In this document: piece after piece, positions 8,245 to 16,033 of the stretch
Numbering within the stretch: position 1 is the stretch's first letter
How the letters are laid out: every line of letters starts with the position of its first letter
NCBI GenBank assembly: GCA_025360105.1
Contig: JANYCT010000017.1
Span: forward strand, 1-49,749
Reading direction: 5' to 3'
Length of the DNA stretch: 49,749 nucleotides
Source: Actinomycetes bacterium
Lineage (GTDB): Bacteria; Actinomycetota; Acidimicrobiia; Acidimicrobiales; Ilumatobacteraceae
Made by a program: the position numbers and the translations under genes
Notes under the pieces: model-generated
Seen by the model: the letters and a program-made list of their open reading frames with translations, nothing else
Databases searched by the model: none
What the model was told of the DNA's origin: nothing

Positions 8245-9111
8245 ATGGACGCCCTCACCGCACGCAAGACCTGGCGCAGCATGGAAGCTGTGCACGGGAT
8301 GATCTACTTCACACCCGATGCCATCCCCGCCTACGCTGCGGTGGGCGTTACGAAGAACCGCATGGGCTACTTCGCATCACGAGTTGCGGCGATGGGCCCG
8401 GTGCCCGTGGAAGTGGTGACCGCCACGTTCTACAACTTCCACCCCGGTCTGGTGCGGGCAAGCATGCACGACGCGTGGAGTGTCACGACACCCGAGGCGA
8501 TGCTCAGCGCACGGCTCAACGCGGTCAACACATCGCTCACGCGCGCATTCGGACCAGACGTGTTGAACTCGGTCGAGCTCGCCGAGGCCGCTGGTCTCAC
8601 GCGACGCGCCGCACTCGTTGCATGCGAACGCCCCGAGGGTCGCCCGTTGTTCGCCGCGCACGCGTCACTGCCGTGGCCCAGCGAGCCGCATCTCGAGTTG
8701 TGGCACGCGCAAACGCTGCTGCGCGAGTTCCGCGGCGACGGCCACATTGCCGCGCTCATGCTCGAAGGCCTCACCGGACTCGAAGCGCTCATCACACACG
8801 CTGCATCCGGCGATGTACCCGCTGCGGCGCTGAAAGCAACGCGTTCGTGGAGCGACGATGAATGGGACGCTGGCATCGAGGGCCTCGTCGTGAAAGGCAT
8901 CGTCAACCCCGACGGCAGCTTCACCGATGCCGGTCGCTCCCAGCGACAGTGGATCGAGGACCGCACCGACCAGAGCGCGCTGGCGCCCTATATCGATCTC
9001 GGCGACGACGCTGCGCTCACCCTGCGCGGCACGGGTAAACACCTCACCGAACTGATCATGGCGGCAGGTCTGCTCACCTTCGACCCCCGCCGCCTGTCCG
9101 ACGAGGGCTGA
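8245..9111 (+). CDS. SCO6745 family protein (HTH-like fold)
   Basis: A 288-residue actinobacterial protein that I match to the SCO6745/SalK-like family. The N-terminus (ARKTWRSMEAVHGMIYFTPDAIPAYAAVGVT...GYFASRVAAMGPVPVEVVTATFYNFHPGLV) and the GLTGLEALITHAASGDVP and SWSDDEWDAGIEGLVVKGIV blocks are the conserved parts. The C-terminal half resembles a winged-helix arrangement with no clear DNA-recognition helix. No biochemical role is established to my knowledge. The start ATG 8245 has TACGGT 7 nt upstream and no ribosome site. It is divergent from the SDR operon and followed by a strong hairpin. Confidence 0.75.
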   Translation: MDALTARKTWRSMEAVHGMIYFTPDAIPAYAAVGVTKNRMGYFASRVAAMGPVPVEVVTATFYNFHPGLVRASMHDAWSVTTPEAMLSARLNAVNTSLTRAFGPDVLNSVELAEAAGLTRRAALVACERPEGRPLFAAHASLPWPSEPHLELWHAQTLLREFRGDGHIAALMLEGLTGLEALITHAASGDVPAAALKATRSWSDDEWDAGIEGLVVKGIVNPDGSFTDAGRSQRQWIEDRTDQSALAPYIDLGDDAALTLRGTGKHLTELIMAAGLLTFDPRRLSDEG

Positions 9112-9124
9112 CAAACCCGGTTTG

Positions 9125-9168
9125 TTGGGCGCGTTGCGCGCCACACGTCTGGCGCGCAACGCGCCCAA
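9125..9168. terminator. perfect 19-bp inverted repeat, probable terminator or dispersed hairpin
   Basis: Two perfectly complementary 19-base arms (9125-9143 and 9150-9168) built around GGGCGCGTTGCGCGCC flank a 6-base loop, CACGTC. It begins 13 bp after the stop of the SCO6745-like gene, as a terminator would, but no T-run follows. A related but imperfect hairpin lies at 49664-49704. Confidence 0.6.
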
Positions 9169-9202
9169 GAAGTCGGTTCGCACGCTCCGCATGTTTCGAT
9201 AA

Positions 9203-9262
9203 GGCAGAGCAGGGCAGGGCAGAGCAGGGCAGGGCAGGGCAGGGCAGAGCAGAGCAGGGCAA
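9203..9262 (+). repeat. pentanucleotide tandem repeat (RGCAG, about 12 units)
   Basis: Twelve consecutive 5-base units, each GGCAG or AGCAG (the last is GGCAA), run without interruption for 60 bp. The repeat ends 22 bp before the TAGCGT box and 36 bp before the ATG of the OYE gene, so it fills the region where the -35 element would be. A change of one unit would shift spacing by about half a helical turn. Confidence 0.9.
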
Positions 9263-9298
9263 CGCTTGGCGAACGCCTCACAGCTAGCGTGTCGACTG

Positions 9299-11272
9299 AT
9301 GGCGTACCGCTACCTGTGGACCCCCTTGCAACTCGGACCGGTCAGCACGCTGAACCGCATCGTGTTCAGCGCGCACCTCACCAACTACGCGCGCAATGGC
9401 AAGCCCACCGAGCAGCACGCCGCCTACTACGCGGCCAGGGCCGCAGGCGGTACCGGGCTGATCATCACCGAAGAACACTCAACCCATCCCACCGACTGGC
9501 CGTACGAGAAACTGATCCACGGCTTTCATCGAGATGTGATCCCCGGATACCGGCTCATCACCGATGCCGTGCACCGCCACCGAACGCCGATCTTCGCCCA
9601 GATCAATCACAACGGCGGCCAGGCGAGCAGCATGTTCAGCCGGTTGCCGGTATGGGCACCATCAGCTGTGGCCGACCCGCTCTTTCGCGAGGTACCCAAG
9701 GCCATCACCCATGCCGAGATCGACGAAATCGTTGCCGGCTACGCACTCGTTGCCGAGCACTGCGCCGAGGGTGGCTTCGATGGCATCGAACTGCAGTGCA
9801 GCCACTCATCGATCGTGCGCGGCTTCCTCAGCCCCGCCACGAACAAGCGCACCGACGACTACGGTGGCTCGCTACCCAACCGCGCCCGGCTGCTCGTCGA
9901 GATCGTTCACGCGGTACGTCGTGTCATCGGCAATCGGCTCGCCCTCGGCGTGCGCATCTGCGGCGATGAACTGATCGAGGGTGGCACCACCATCGAGGAC
10001 GCCGTGCAGATCGCGCAGATCGTGGAAGCCACGGGGCAGGTGGACTACATCAACACATCCATCGGTGTGGCCACGGCGAGCCTGTTCATGATCGAAGCGA
10101 GCATGCACATCCCACCCGGTTATGCGATGTTCATCCCCAGCGCGATCCGCAAGGCTGTGGACCTTCCGGTCGTGGGTGTCGGTCGGTTCAAGGACCCGCT
10201 GCAGGCTGAGCGTGCGTTGGCCGAGGGGCACTGTGATCTGGTCGGCATCGTGCGCGGTCAGATCGCCGATGCCGACTTTGCTGCCAAGGCGCGTGCCGGC
10301 GCTACCGACGAGACACGCCTCTGCCTGAGCTGCAATCAGGAGTGCGTCGGTCGCATGGGCCTGAACCGTTGGCTCGGTTGCATCGAGAACCCGCGCACCG
10401 GACGCGAGGCCGAATACATCCGCCGCGAGATCGCGACGACCTCGTCGGCCCCAGCACAACTGGTGCGCAAGCCCAAGCGGGTGATGGTCGTCGGCGCCGG
10501 CCCCGCCGGGCTGCAGTCGGCCATCTCTGCGGCGCGTGCCGGACACACCGTCACCGTGTACGAGAAGGAGGCACAGGCAGGCGGACAGGTTCGTCTCGCT
10601 GCCAGCGTGCCCAACCGCGCCGAGTTCGGCGACATGATCCGCAACCAGCTCACCGAGTGCCGCCGTCTCGGAGTCACCATCGAATACGGCGTTGGCGTGT
10701 GGCCGGGGTTCATCGATGAGAAGAAGCCCGATCACGTGATCGTGGCGATGGGCGCCGACGCCAACCGACCGTGGTGGGTGCCGGGCGACGCGACGAATGT
10801 GTGCGACGTGCGCGATGTGCTCGAAGGCACCGCCGAACCGTTCGGCGACGTTGTCGTCATCGACGAGATCGGCTTCCACCACGCCACGTCGGTCGGCGAG
10901 TTGTTGGCCGATCGCGGCTGCACCGTGGAGATCATCACCAACGGCATGGTGGTCGGACAGGACCTGGGCATCACCCTCGACATGGAGAACTGGTGGATCC
11001 GCGCCAGCTCGAAGGGCATCGCCCAGACCACCGACCTCGTGCCGATGGGTCTCGAGGGCAGCACGCTCACCTTGCTGCATCACCCCACCGGGACCAACGT
11101 GACCCGCAACCCCGATTGGGTGGTGTTGGCTGTGCCGGCAAACCCGGTGGAGTGGCTCTACAACGATCTCAAGGCAGCCGGCGTGAGCGTGCAACGCGTC
11201 GGCGACTGCCTGGCACCGCGACGCGCGCACGCCGCCGTGGTCGATGGCGAACGGGCGGGCGCGGCGGTCTGA
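9299..11272 (+). CDS. OYE/FadH-type NADH:flavin oxidoreductase with FAD/NAD domain
   Basis: A 657-residue two-part flavoenzyme. The N-terminal 370 residues are an old-yellow-enzyme TIM barrel (RIVFSAHLTNYA, GGTGLIITEEHS, DGIELQCSHSSIVRGFLSPATNKRTDDYGGSLPNRARLL). A [4Fe-4S] ligand set follows in CLSCNQECVGRMGLNRWLGC. The C-terminal part is a dinucleotide-binding domain starting VMVVGAGPAGLQSAISAARAG. The layout matches 2,4-dienoyl-CoA reductase and trimethylamine dehydrogenase relatives, and is closest in my reading to the mycofactocin-associated FadH/OYE type. Substrate is unknown. ATG 9299 (MAYRYLWTPLQLGPV) was chosen over an upstream TTG because it matches the family start; TAGCGT ends 8 nt before it. 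A pentanucleotide repeat lies just upstream. Confidence 0.92.
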   Translation: MAYRYLWTPLQLGPVSTLNRIVFSAHLTNYARNGKPTEQHAAYYAARAAGGTGLIITEEHSTHPTDWPYEKLIHGFHRDVIPGYRLITDAVHRHRTPIFAQINHNGGQASSMFSRLPVWAPSAVADPLFREVPKAITHAEIDEIVAGYALVAEHCAEGGFDGIELQCSHSSIVRGFLSPATNKRTDDYGGSLPNRARLLVEIVHAVRRVIGNRLALGVRICGDELIEGGTTIEDAVQIAQIVEATGQVDYINTSIGVATASLFMIEASMHIPPGYAMFIPSAIRKAVDLPVVGVGRFKDPLQAERALAEGHCDLVGIVRGQIADADFAAKARAGATDETRLCLSCNQECVGRMGLNRWLGCIENPRTGREAEYIRREIATTSSAPAQLVRKPKRVMVVGAGPAGLQSAISAARAGHTVTVYEKEAQAGGQVRLAASVPNRAEFGDMIRNQLTECRRLGVTIEYGVGVWPGFIDEKKPDHVIVAMGADANRPWWVPGDATNVCDVRDVLEGTAEPFGDVVVIDEIGFHHATSVGELLADRGCTVEIITNGMVVGQDLGITLDMENWWIRASSKGIAQTTDLVPMGLEGSTLTLLHHPTGTNVTRNPDWVVLAVPANPVEWLYNDLKAAGVSVQRVGDCLAPRRAHAAVVDGERAGAAV

Positions 11273-11275
11273 GTT

Positions 11276-11722
11276 TCAGCTGCGACGAGTAGCGATAAAC
11301 ACCGGGATCTGACGCTCGGTCTTTTCCTGGTATTCGGCATAGGGCGGGTATGCGGCAACACTGCGCTCCCACCACGTTGCCTTCTCGTCGCCCACGACTT
11401 CACGAATGCTCACATCGAAGGGCTCGGGTCCGTCCTGGATACGCACGCTCTCGGGGTGGGCCAACAGGTTGAAGTACCACACCGGGTGCTTCGGCGCGCC
11501 GCCCATCGACGCGACCAAGGCATACTCGCCATCGTGCTCCACCCGCATCAGCGGGGTCTTGCGAACGGCGCCGGTCTTGGCCCCGATGGTGGTGACGACG
11601 ATGATCGGCATGCCCGTATCCATCAGCGTGTTGCCTTCTGCGCCACGGGTGCGCTCGTAGGTCTCGACCTGGGTCGACACCCATTCCCATGGACTTGGCT
11701 GGTACTCGCTCTCGTTGCTCAT
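11276..11722 (-). CDS. Ddn-like nitroreductase/quinone reductase family protein (DUF385)
   Basis: A 148-residue deazaflavin-dependent reductase-like protein. The family core GMPIIVVTTIGAKTGAVRKTPLMRVEHDGEYALVASMGGAPKHPVWYFNLLAHPESVRIQDG lies at residues 38-100. It is a split-barrel fold that binds F420H2; the Mycobacterium tuberculosis relative Ddn reduces quinones and nitroimidazoles. The Trp-Tyr-x-Asn pocket (WYFN) is intact. Start ATG 11722 has a TAGCCT box 6 nt upstream and no ribosome site, suggesting a leaderless message. It ends 3 bp from the convergent OYE gene. Confidence 0.9.
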   Translation of the reverse strand: MSNESEYQPSPWEWVSTQVETYERTRGAEGNTLMDTGMPIIVVTTIGAKTGAVRKTPLMRVEHDGEYALVASMGGAPKHPVWYFNLLAHPESVRIQDGPEPFDVSIREVVGDEKATWWERSVAAYPPYAEYQEKTERQIPVFIATRRS

Positions 11723-11753
11723 CGCGTCAGGCTACGGCGTGGGACGACGGCCA

Positions 11754-13346
11754 TCACGCCGTCTGCAACTCGACCGACGATGAACCGGCGGAGGCTGCAT
11801 GTGCGTGCTGCGCCGCTTCGGCGCGAGCCGGCAGGAATCGCCATGCGATCACGGACCCAAGCAGCACCACTCCCGCTGCTGCCCACGAGCCGATGCGGAA
11901 GCCGTCCATGAACGCGTTGTCCACGGCCTGCTTCACTGCGGCACCCGCCTGTGGACCCGCCGCCTCTCCCGCTCGTCGGGCCACCTGCACGGCTGCGCCC
12001 ACACTGTCTTTCGCCGCGGCCAACGCTTCGGCCGGCAACGGAATGCTACGCACGCCCTTCACGAGCGACGCTGCGTACACCGACGAGAACAGGCTGCCGA
12101 CTACCGCAACGCCCAATGTGCCGCCGAGTTCGCGAGTGGTGTCGTTCACTGCCGAACCCACGCCGGCCTTCTCCGGAGGCAGCGAGCCCATGATCGCTTC
12201 GGTGGCCGGGGCGTTCACCAGGCCGAGGCCCGCACCCATGAAGAACATGCACACCACCACGAGCCCATACGCGGACTCCGCACCGAGCAGGCCGGAGCAG
12301 AAGAACCCGAACGACATCATCACCAGGCCGATGGTCACGATGCGCTTCGTGCCGAAGCGCTCGACGAGCTTCGCCGACGACGGCGCGGCGATGCCGGTGA
12401 ACAGCGCGAACGGAACGGTGTGTACACCCGCCGACAGCGTGCCGTAGCCACGCACGAACTGGAAGTACTGCGTGACCATGAAGATAAACCCGAACAACCC
12501 GAAGAACGCCACCGTCACCGACACGCTGCCCGCGGTGAAGCGAGCATGGGTGAACACGCCGACGTCGAGCATCGGGTGGCTGCTGCGCCGTTCCACCTGA
12601 ATGAACGTGAACAGGGCAAGGGCGGCACCGGCGAAAGCGAGCACGCTCGTGGTCGAGAGCCAACCGTGCGCCGGTCCTTCGATCACGGCCCACACGAGCA
12701 GGGTGATGCCCGCAATCGACAGCACCATGCCGAGCGGATCAAAACGAGCGATTGTGGTGTCACGCGACGTCGGCACCACGAACGCGATCAGCCCGATGGC
12801 CACGATCACGATCGGCACATTCACCATGAGGACCGAGCCCCACCAGAAGTGTTCGAGCAGGTAGCCACCCGACACCGGCCCGAGCGCCACCGAGAGACCG
12901 CTCGTCGCGGCCCACAACGCAATCGCCTTGGCCCGCTCCGATGGTTCACGGAACACGTTGACCAGAATCGCCAGCGTGGCCGGGAAGATCAGCGCAGCGC
13001 CGATGCCCATGAACCCGCGGGCGGCAATAAGTTGCCCCGGCGAGGTGGCGAACGCACCGAGACCCGAGAACAGTCCGAACAGGGCCATACCTGCCATCAG
13101 GAAGCCCTTGCGACCGAAGCGGTCGCCCAAGCTGCCGGCCGCTAACAGCAGGCCGGCGAAAACGAGCGTGTACGCGTCCACGATCCACTGCAACTGGCTG
13201 GTGGTCGCGCCCAACTGCTCCACCAGGGTGGGCAGGGCCACGTTCACGATGGTGCTGTCCACCACGATCACGAACACCGACAAGCACAACACCCCGAGAA
13301 TGAGCCAACGACGACGTTGAGCTTCAGGTGACACCACTGCTTCCAC
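11754..13346 (-). CDS. MFS drug transporter, DHA2 (14-helix, EmrB/QacA-like)
   Basis: A 530-residue proton-driven exporter. Motif A appears as GSLGDRFGRKGFLMAGM after helix 2, and motif C as ALGPVSGGYLLEHF in helix 5; about 14 hydrophobic segments are visible, the usual number for DHA2. The tail ends in a charged region. It expels drugs or other amphipathic compounds across the inner membrane; substrate unknown. A frame from GTG 13370 is possible, but GTG 13346 has an AAGGAGG box exactly seven bases before it, so the shorter form is preferred. It is divergent from a TetR regulator, with the shared operator just upstream; substrate-induced de-repression is likely. Confidence 0.93.
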   Translation of the reverse strand: MEAVVSPEAQRRRWLILGVLCLSVFVIVVDSTIVNVALPTLVEQLGATTSQLQWIVDAYTLVFAGLLLAAGSLGDRFGRKGFLMAGMALFGLFSGLGAFATSPGQLIAARGFMGIGAALIFPATLAILVNVFREPSERAKAIALWAATSGLSVALGPVSGGYLLEHFWWGSVLMVNVPIVIVAIGLIAFVVPTSRDTTIARFDPLGMVLSIAGITLLVWAVIEGPAHGWLSTTSVLAFAGAALALFTFIQVERRSSHPMLDVGVFTHARFTAGSVSVTVAFFGLFGFIFMVTQYFQFVRGYGTLSAGVHTVPFALFTGIAAPSSAKLVERFGTKRIVTIGLVMMSFGFFCSGLLGAESAYGLVVVCMFFMGAGLGLVNAPATEAIMGSLPPEKAGVGSAVNDTTRELGGTLGVAVVGSLFSSVYAASLVKGVRSIPLPAEALAAAKDSVGAAVQVARRAGEAAGPQAGAAVKQAVDNAFMDGFRIGSWAAAGVVLLGSVIAWRFLPARAEAAQHAHAASAGSSSVELQTA

Positions 13347-13353
13347 GACCGGT

Positions 13354-13360
13354 CCTCCTT
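13354..13360 (-). promoter_or_regulatory. strong ribosome-binding site that sets the MFS start
   Basis: On the minus strand AAGGAGG lies seven bases before GTG 13346. It is one of the few near-perfect Shine-Dalgarno sequences in the window and overlaps what would be coding sequence if the upstream GTG (13370) were used. Confidence 0.75.
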
Positions 13361-13362
13361 GT

Positions 13363-13404
13363 TGTAACACCGTTATAGAGAACTATGCTATAACGGCGTT
13401 ATAG
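13363..13404. promoter_or_regulatory. TetR-type operator pair between MFS and tetR
   Basis: A 17-bp palindrome CTATAACGGCGTTATAG (13388-13404; arms CTATAACG and CGTTATAG around a single G) lies between the divergent genes. A second copy with one degenerate half-site (TTGTAACA-C-CGTTATAG, 13362-13378) lies 9 bp away. TetR dimers normally bind such sites and repress both genes. The palindromes overlap AT-rich -10-like sequences (TATAAC, TATGCT). Confidence 0.75.
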
Positions 13405-13458
13405 AAGTGGCGCGGACGTGGACCGTGACATCGGCCACTGCGGCGCTACGGTTTCATC

Positions 13459-14040
13459 GTGGCCCCGCGCACCGCCGATACATCCGCCGAGACAATCCTT
13501 CATGCCGCCAGCACCCTGCTGGCCGAAGAAGGCCCGAGCGCGCTCACGGTTCGACGTATCGCGGCTGCCGCTGGCGGCAGCACGATGAACGTGTATTCAC
13601 GATTCGGGGGCAAGGACGGCGTGCTCGACGCGCTGTACGTCGAGGGCTTCACGTGGCTCGGCGATGCGATGCGTCGCGTACGCACGACCAGCGATCCGCT
13701 CGCCGATCTCACCCGTTGCGGACGTGCATATCGAAGCTTCGCGCTCGCTCACCCCACGCACTACGAGTTGATGTTCGATCGTTATGTGCCCGGTTACGAG
13801 CCATCGCCCGATGCAAAGGCGGCGGCGATTCGCGCGCTGTCGATGCTGGCCGACCGCGTTCGCAAGGCCATGGACGCGGATCAACTCCGCCACGGCGACC
13901 CAATGGCCACCGCCACCGTCATCTGGGCTGCGCAGCACGGCCCCGTGAGCCTGGAGCTGAAGAGTGCGGGGCCACCCGACACCAACTGGGAAGGCGTGCA
14001 TCGCGTGCTCACGCAGGCCATCATCAACGGCCTTGCGTAA
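13459..14040 (+). CDS. TetR-family transcriptional regulator
   Basis: A 193-residue repressor. The N-terminal helix-turn-helix spans about residues 8-55 (ETILHAASTLLAEEGPSALTVRRIAAAAGGSTMNVYSRFGGKDGVLDALYVEG), with the typical GVS/GST-x-x-x-VY recognition helix. The C-terminal ligand-binding part contains YRSFALAHPTHYELMFD, typical of the WHG (TetR_C_33-type) subgroup. It most likely represses the divergent DHA2 pump and itself through the palindromes at 13363-13404, and releases DNA on binding a transported compound; this follows from context, not from direct evidence. Start GTG 13459 has TACGGT 6 nt upstream and no ribosome site. Confidence 0.93.
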   Translation: MAPRTADTSAETILHAASTLLAEEGPSALTVRRIAAAAGGSTMNVYSRFGGKDGVLDALYVEGFTWLGDAMRRVRTTSDPLADLTRCGRAYRSFALAHPTHYELMFDRYVPGYEPSPDAKAAAIRALSMLADRVRKAMDADQLRHGDPMATATVIWAAQHGPVSLELKSAGPPDTNWEGVHRVLTQAIINGLA

Positions 14041-14051
14041 CGGCGATGACC

Positions 14052-15014
14052 CTATGCGGGTCGGGCGTGAGGATCAGGCATGTCCTGGGCAACGGTGTCG
14101 TGCGTCAATGTGTCGTCGCCATCGGTGGCACGACGCCACGGGAGTTCTGACAGGAACATCGCAGCGGCGGGATGCGGGTCCATCGGGCGCTCGAAACCGT
14201 GCGGCGGTGTTGGCGCAACACGCTGATCGCCACGGGCCTGACATCCCTGGCACCAGTACAACAGGCGCTTCATCTCGCCGATGCGACGCACTTCGATCGT
14301 GTCGCCGCAACGCCCACAGCGCTGACCGTTTCGGCCGTAGACGGCGAGACCGCCGCGCATACCCGGCACGGTGACTCGTCGGTCGTTAACCAGGTTCGCG
14401 CGCAGCAGCCGTGCCGCTGTATGCACGAGGTCGCGAGCGTCCTGCTCGCTCACCGAACCAACGTTGGCAAAGGGACTGAGCCCGACAGCCCACAACACCT
14501 CGCTGCGATACACGTTGCCGACACCACAGACCACGTGTTGGTCGAGCATCACCTCGGCAATCCGCATCGAGGGATCGACGTGATCGAGAATGCGCTCGAC
14601 GCACTCGTCGAGGTCGGCATTGAGCTGACACAGATCGGGCCCGAGCCGGCCGAACCCCGGGTGGCGGTGCCGATCGAACTGACGGAAGGTCTCGACGACA
14701 GGCGCATTGAAACACACCGCAACCCAGTCGGTGACTTCGATCGCGACGCGCAGTTGCTTGGTGGGCTTGTGCCAGCGTTCGCCGACTCGGTAGAGATGCC
14801 ACGAGCCGGTCATGCGCTGGTGGGTATGCAATGTGAGCCCGTCGTCCCACACGATCTCGAGGTGTTTACCGTGGCTGGTGACACGCTCGATGGTGCGGCC
14901 AATCGCTGGCGTAGGACCAACGAGGCGTGGCGCGTTGAAGCTCACCGTTGGCTTTCCAACCAATGCTGTTCTCAGCGCTGTAGCGGTGCGATGGACCGTG
15001 TCCCCCTCTGGCAC
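14052..15014 (-). CDS. nei: Fpg/Nei-family DNA glycosylase (endonuclease VIII type)
   Basis: A 320-residue base-excision repair enzyme. It begins MPEGDTVHRTA; after removal of Met, Pro2 is the catalytic nucleophile and Glu3 the proton donor. The conserved Lys is in SHGKHLEI (about residue 50), the H2TH region contains DQHVVCGVGNVYRSEVLW, and a zinc finger is formed by CGRCG and CQGC (C-x2-C...C-x2-C). It removes oxidised pyrimidines and nicks the abasic site. About 60 residues after the finger are an extension beyond the usual Nei end with no recognised domain. Start is GTG 15014, with TACTGT 6 nt upstream. It is convergent with tetR and divergent from a small acidic gene. Confidence 0.93.
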   Translation of the reverse strand: MPEGDTVHRTATALRTALVGKPTVSFNAPRLVGPTPAIGRTIERVTSHGKHLEIVWDDGLTLHTHQRMTGSWHLYRVGERWHKPTKQLRVAIEVTDWVAVCFNAPVVETFRQFDRHRHPGFGRLGPDLCQLNADLDECVERILDHVDPSMRIAEVMLDQHVVCGVGNVYRSEVLWAVGLSPFANVGSVSEQDARDLVHTAARLLRANLVNDRRVTVPGMRGGLAVYGRNGQRCGRCGDTIEVRRIGEMKRLLYWCQGCQARGDQRVAPTPPHGFERPMDPHPAAAMFLSELPWRRATDGDDTLTHDTVAQDMPDPHARPA

Positions 15015-15088
15015 GCACTCACAGTAGTTCGTCTGGCGATAGGCCCTGCGCGATGCCTCTCTGCGGGTAGCTCCGTTACAGTGACCCC

Positions 15089-15412
15089 GTGAGCGACGAA
15101 CAGGAACTGGAATCGACTGAACCAGAGCTGGAACCGATCGACATCGCTAACGACGACCCCATCGAGACCGCACGTCGTCGCTATGGCACTGCGGGCGCAG
15201 CGCTCGCCGGAGGCATGTTCGGCCTCGACGTCGCACTCGGCCTCAAGAAGAAGCCCGACTCGGTGCAGGTGCAAGAAGCCCCCACCGACCCGGTGGACAT
15301 CGACGCTGACGGCATCCAGGTTCCCATCGATGCCACCACCGTGGTGTCCACCCCACCGCTCGCCCGCCACGATCCCATCGGCGTCGGCAAGCGCAAGTCC
15401 CGCCGCTCGTAG
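15089..15412 (+). CDS. small acidic hypothetical protein
   Basis: A 107-residue protein with no family I recognise. The first 28 residues are strongly acidic (MSDEQELESTEPELEPIDIANDDPIE). A small-residue hydrophobic stretch follows (YGTAGAALAGGMFGLDVALGL, about 32-52), which is too short and Gly-rich to be a sure membrane helix. The rest is Pro/Asp-rich and ends in a basic tail, KRKSRRS. Start GTG 15089 has a TACAGT box 6 nt upstream and no ribosome site. It is divergent from nei and converges on the NUDIX gene. Codon use looks like its neighbours, so it is probably a real gene; function unknown. Confidence 0.6.
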   Translation: MSDEQELESTEPELEPIDIANDDPIETARRRYGTAGAALAGGMFGLDVALGLKKKPDSVQVQEAPTDPVDIDADGIQVPIDATTVVSTPPLARHDPIGVGKRKSRRS

Positions 15413-15428
15413 CGCGAGTGGTGGTGAC

Positions 15429-15965
15429 CTAGGGCAGTTCGCCGACGTGGGCGAGCGCAAAGCGGATCAGGCGGTCGTGGCCGGCAGTCATCTGTGCACG
15501 TACGTGCGCGCTCACGGCTTCCTCGGGAGTGAACCAGGCAAGGTCCAGTGCCTCCTGCGATGGGGTGCAGTCGCCATCCACCGGCACCACGTAGGCAAGG
15601 CTCACGGCGTGATGGCGCGGATCGTGGAACCCGCTCTGGTCAGGGTCGGGGAAGTACTCCACCACCGTGAACGGCGCCGGGTTCGGGGGAATGCGCGGCA
15701 GCGCCACCGGACCGAGATCTTTTTCCAGATGGCGGATCAACGCATCACGAATGCGCTCGCCGAACAACACACGGCCGCTCACCACCATCCGGCTGATCGT
15801 GCCGTCGGCCGCCACGCGTAGCAGAAGTCCGATCTCGGTCACCCGTCCCAGCGAGTTCACGCGCACGGGCACGGCATCCACGTAGACCATCGGCACGTTG
15901 GCCCGAATGTTCTCGAGCGTGTCCGGGCTCAGCCAGCCCGTCTTGGTATCGATCTGATCGCTCAC
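15429..15965 (-). CDS. NUDIX-fold protein, DUF4916 family
   Basis: A 178-residue protein. The core (LSPDTLENIRANVPMVYVDAVPVRVNSLGRVTEIGLLLR...SGRVLFGERIRDALIRHLEKDLGPVALPRIPPNPAPFTVVEYFPDP...FHDPRHHAVSLAYVVPV) matches DUF4916, a NUDIX-like group of actinobacteria. A classical Nudix box (GX5EX7REUXEEXGU) is not intact: only GRVLFGERIRDALIRHLEKDLG remains, so hydrolase activity is uncertain. The frame is open far upstream, but GTG 15965 has AAGGAG six bases ahead and gives VSDQIDTKTGWLSPD, the family start. Divergent from the DUF3089 lipoprotein gene. Confidence 0.8.
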   Translation of the reverse strand: MSDQIDTKTGWLSPDTLENIRANVPMVYVDAVPVRVNSLGRVTEIGLLLRVAADGTISRMVVSGRVLFGERIRDALIRHLEKDLGPVALPRIPPNPAPFTVVEYFPDPDQSGFHDPRHHAVSLAYVVPVDGDCTPSQEALDLAWFTPEEAVSAHVRAQMTAGHDRLIRFALAHVGELP

Positions 15966-16033
15966 TGCTCTCCTTGGGGAATCGTCAAATGATCCCAGAT
16001 GTGACGCGGAGTTTCGCGGCTTACGCTCTGGAT

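Noticed and set aside
9203-9262. A CRISPR-like or direct-repeat array
   Set aside because: Units are 5 bp with no spacers; it is a simple microsatellite.
9872-11230. A 452-codon open frame antisense to the OYE/FadH gene
   Set aside because: Its composition is shadow-like and it lies wholly inside a clearly recognised flavoenzyme gene.
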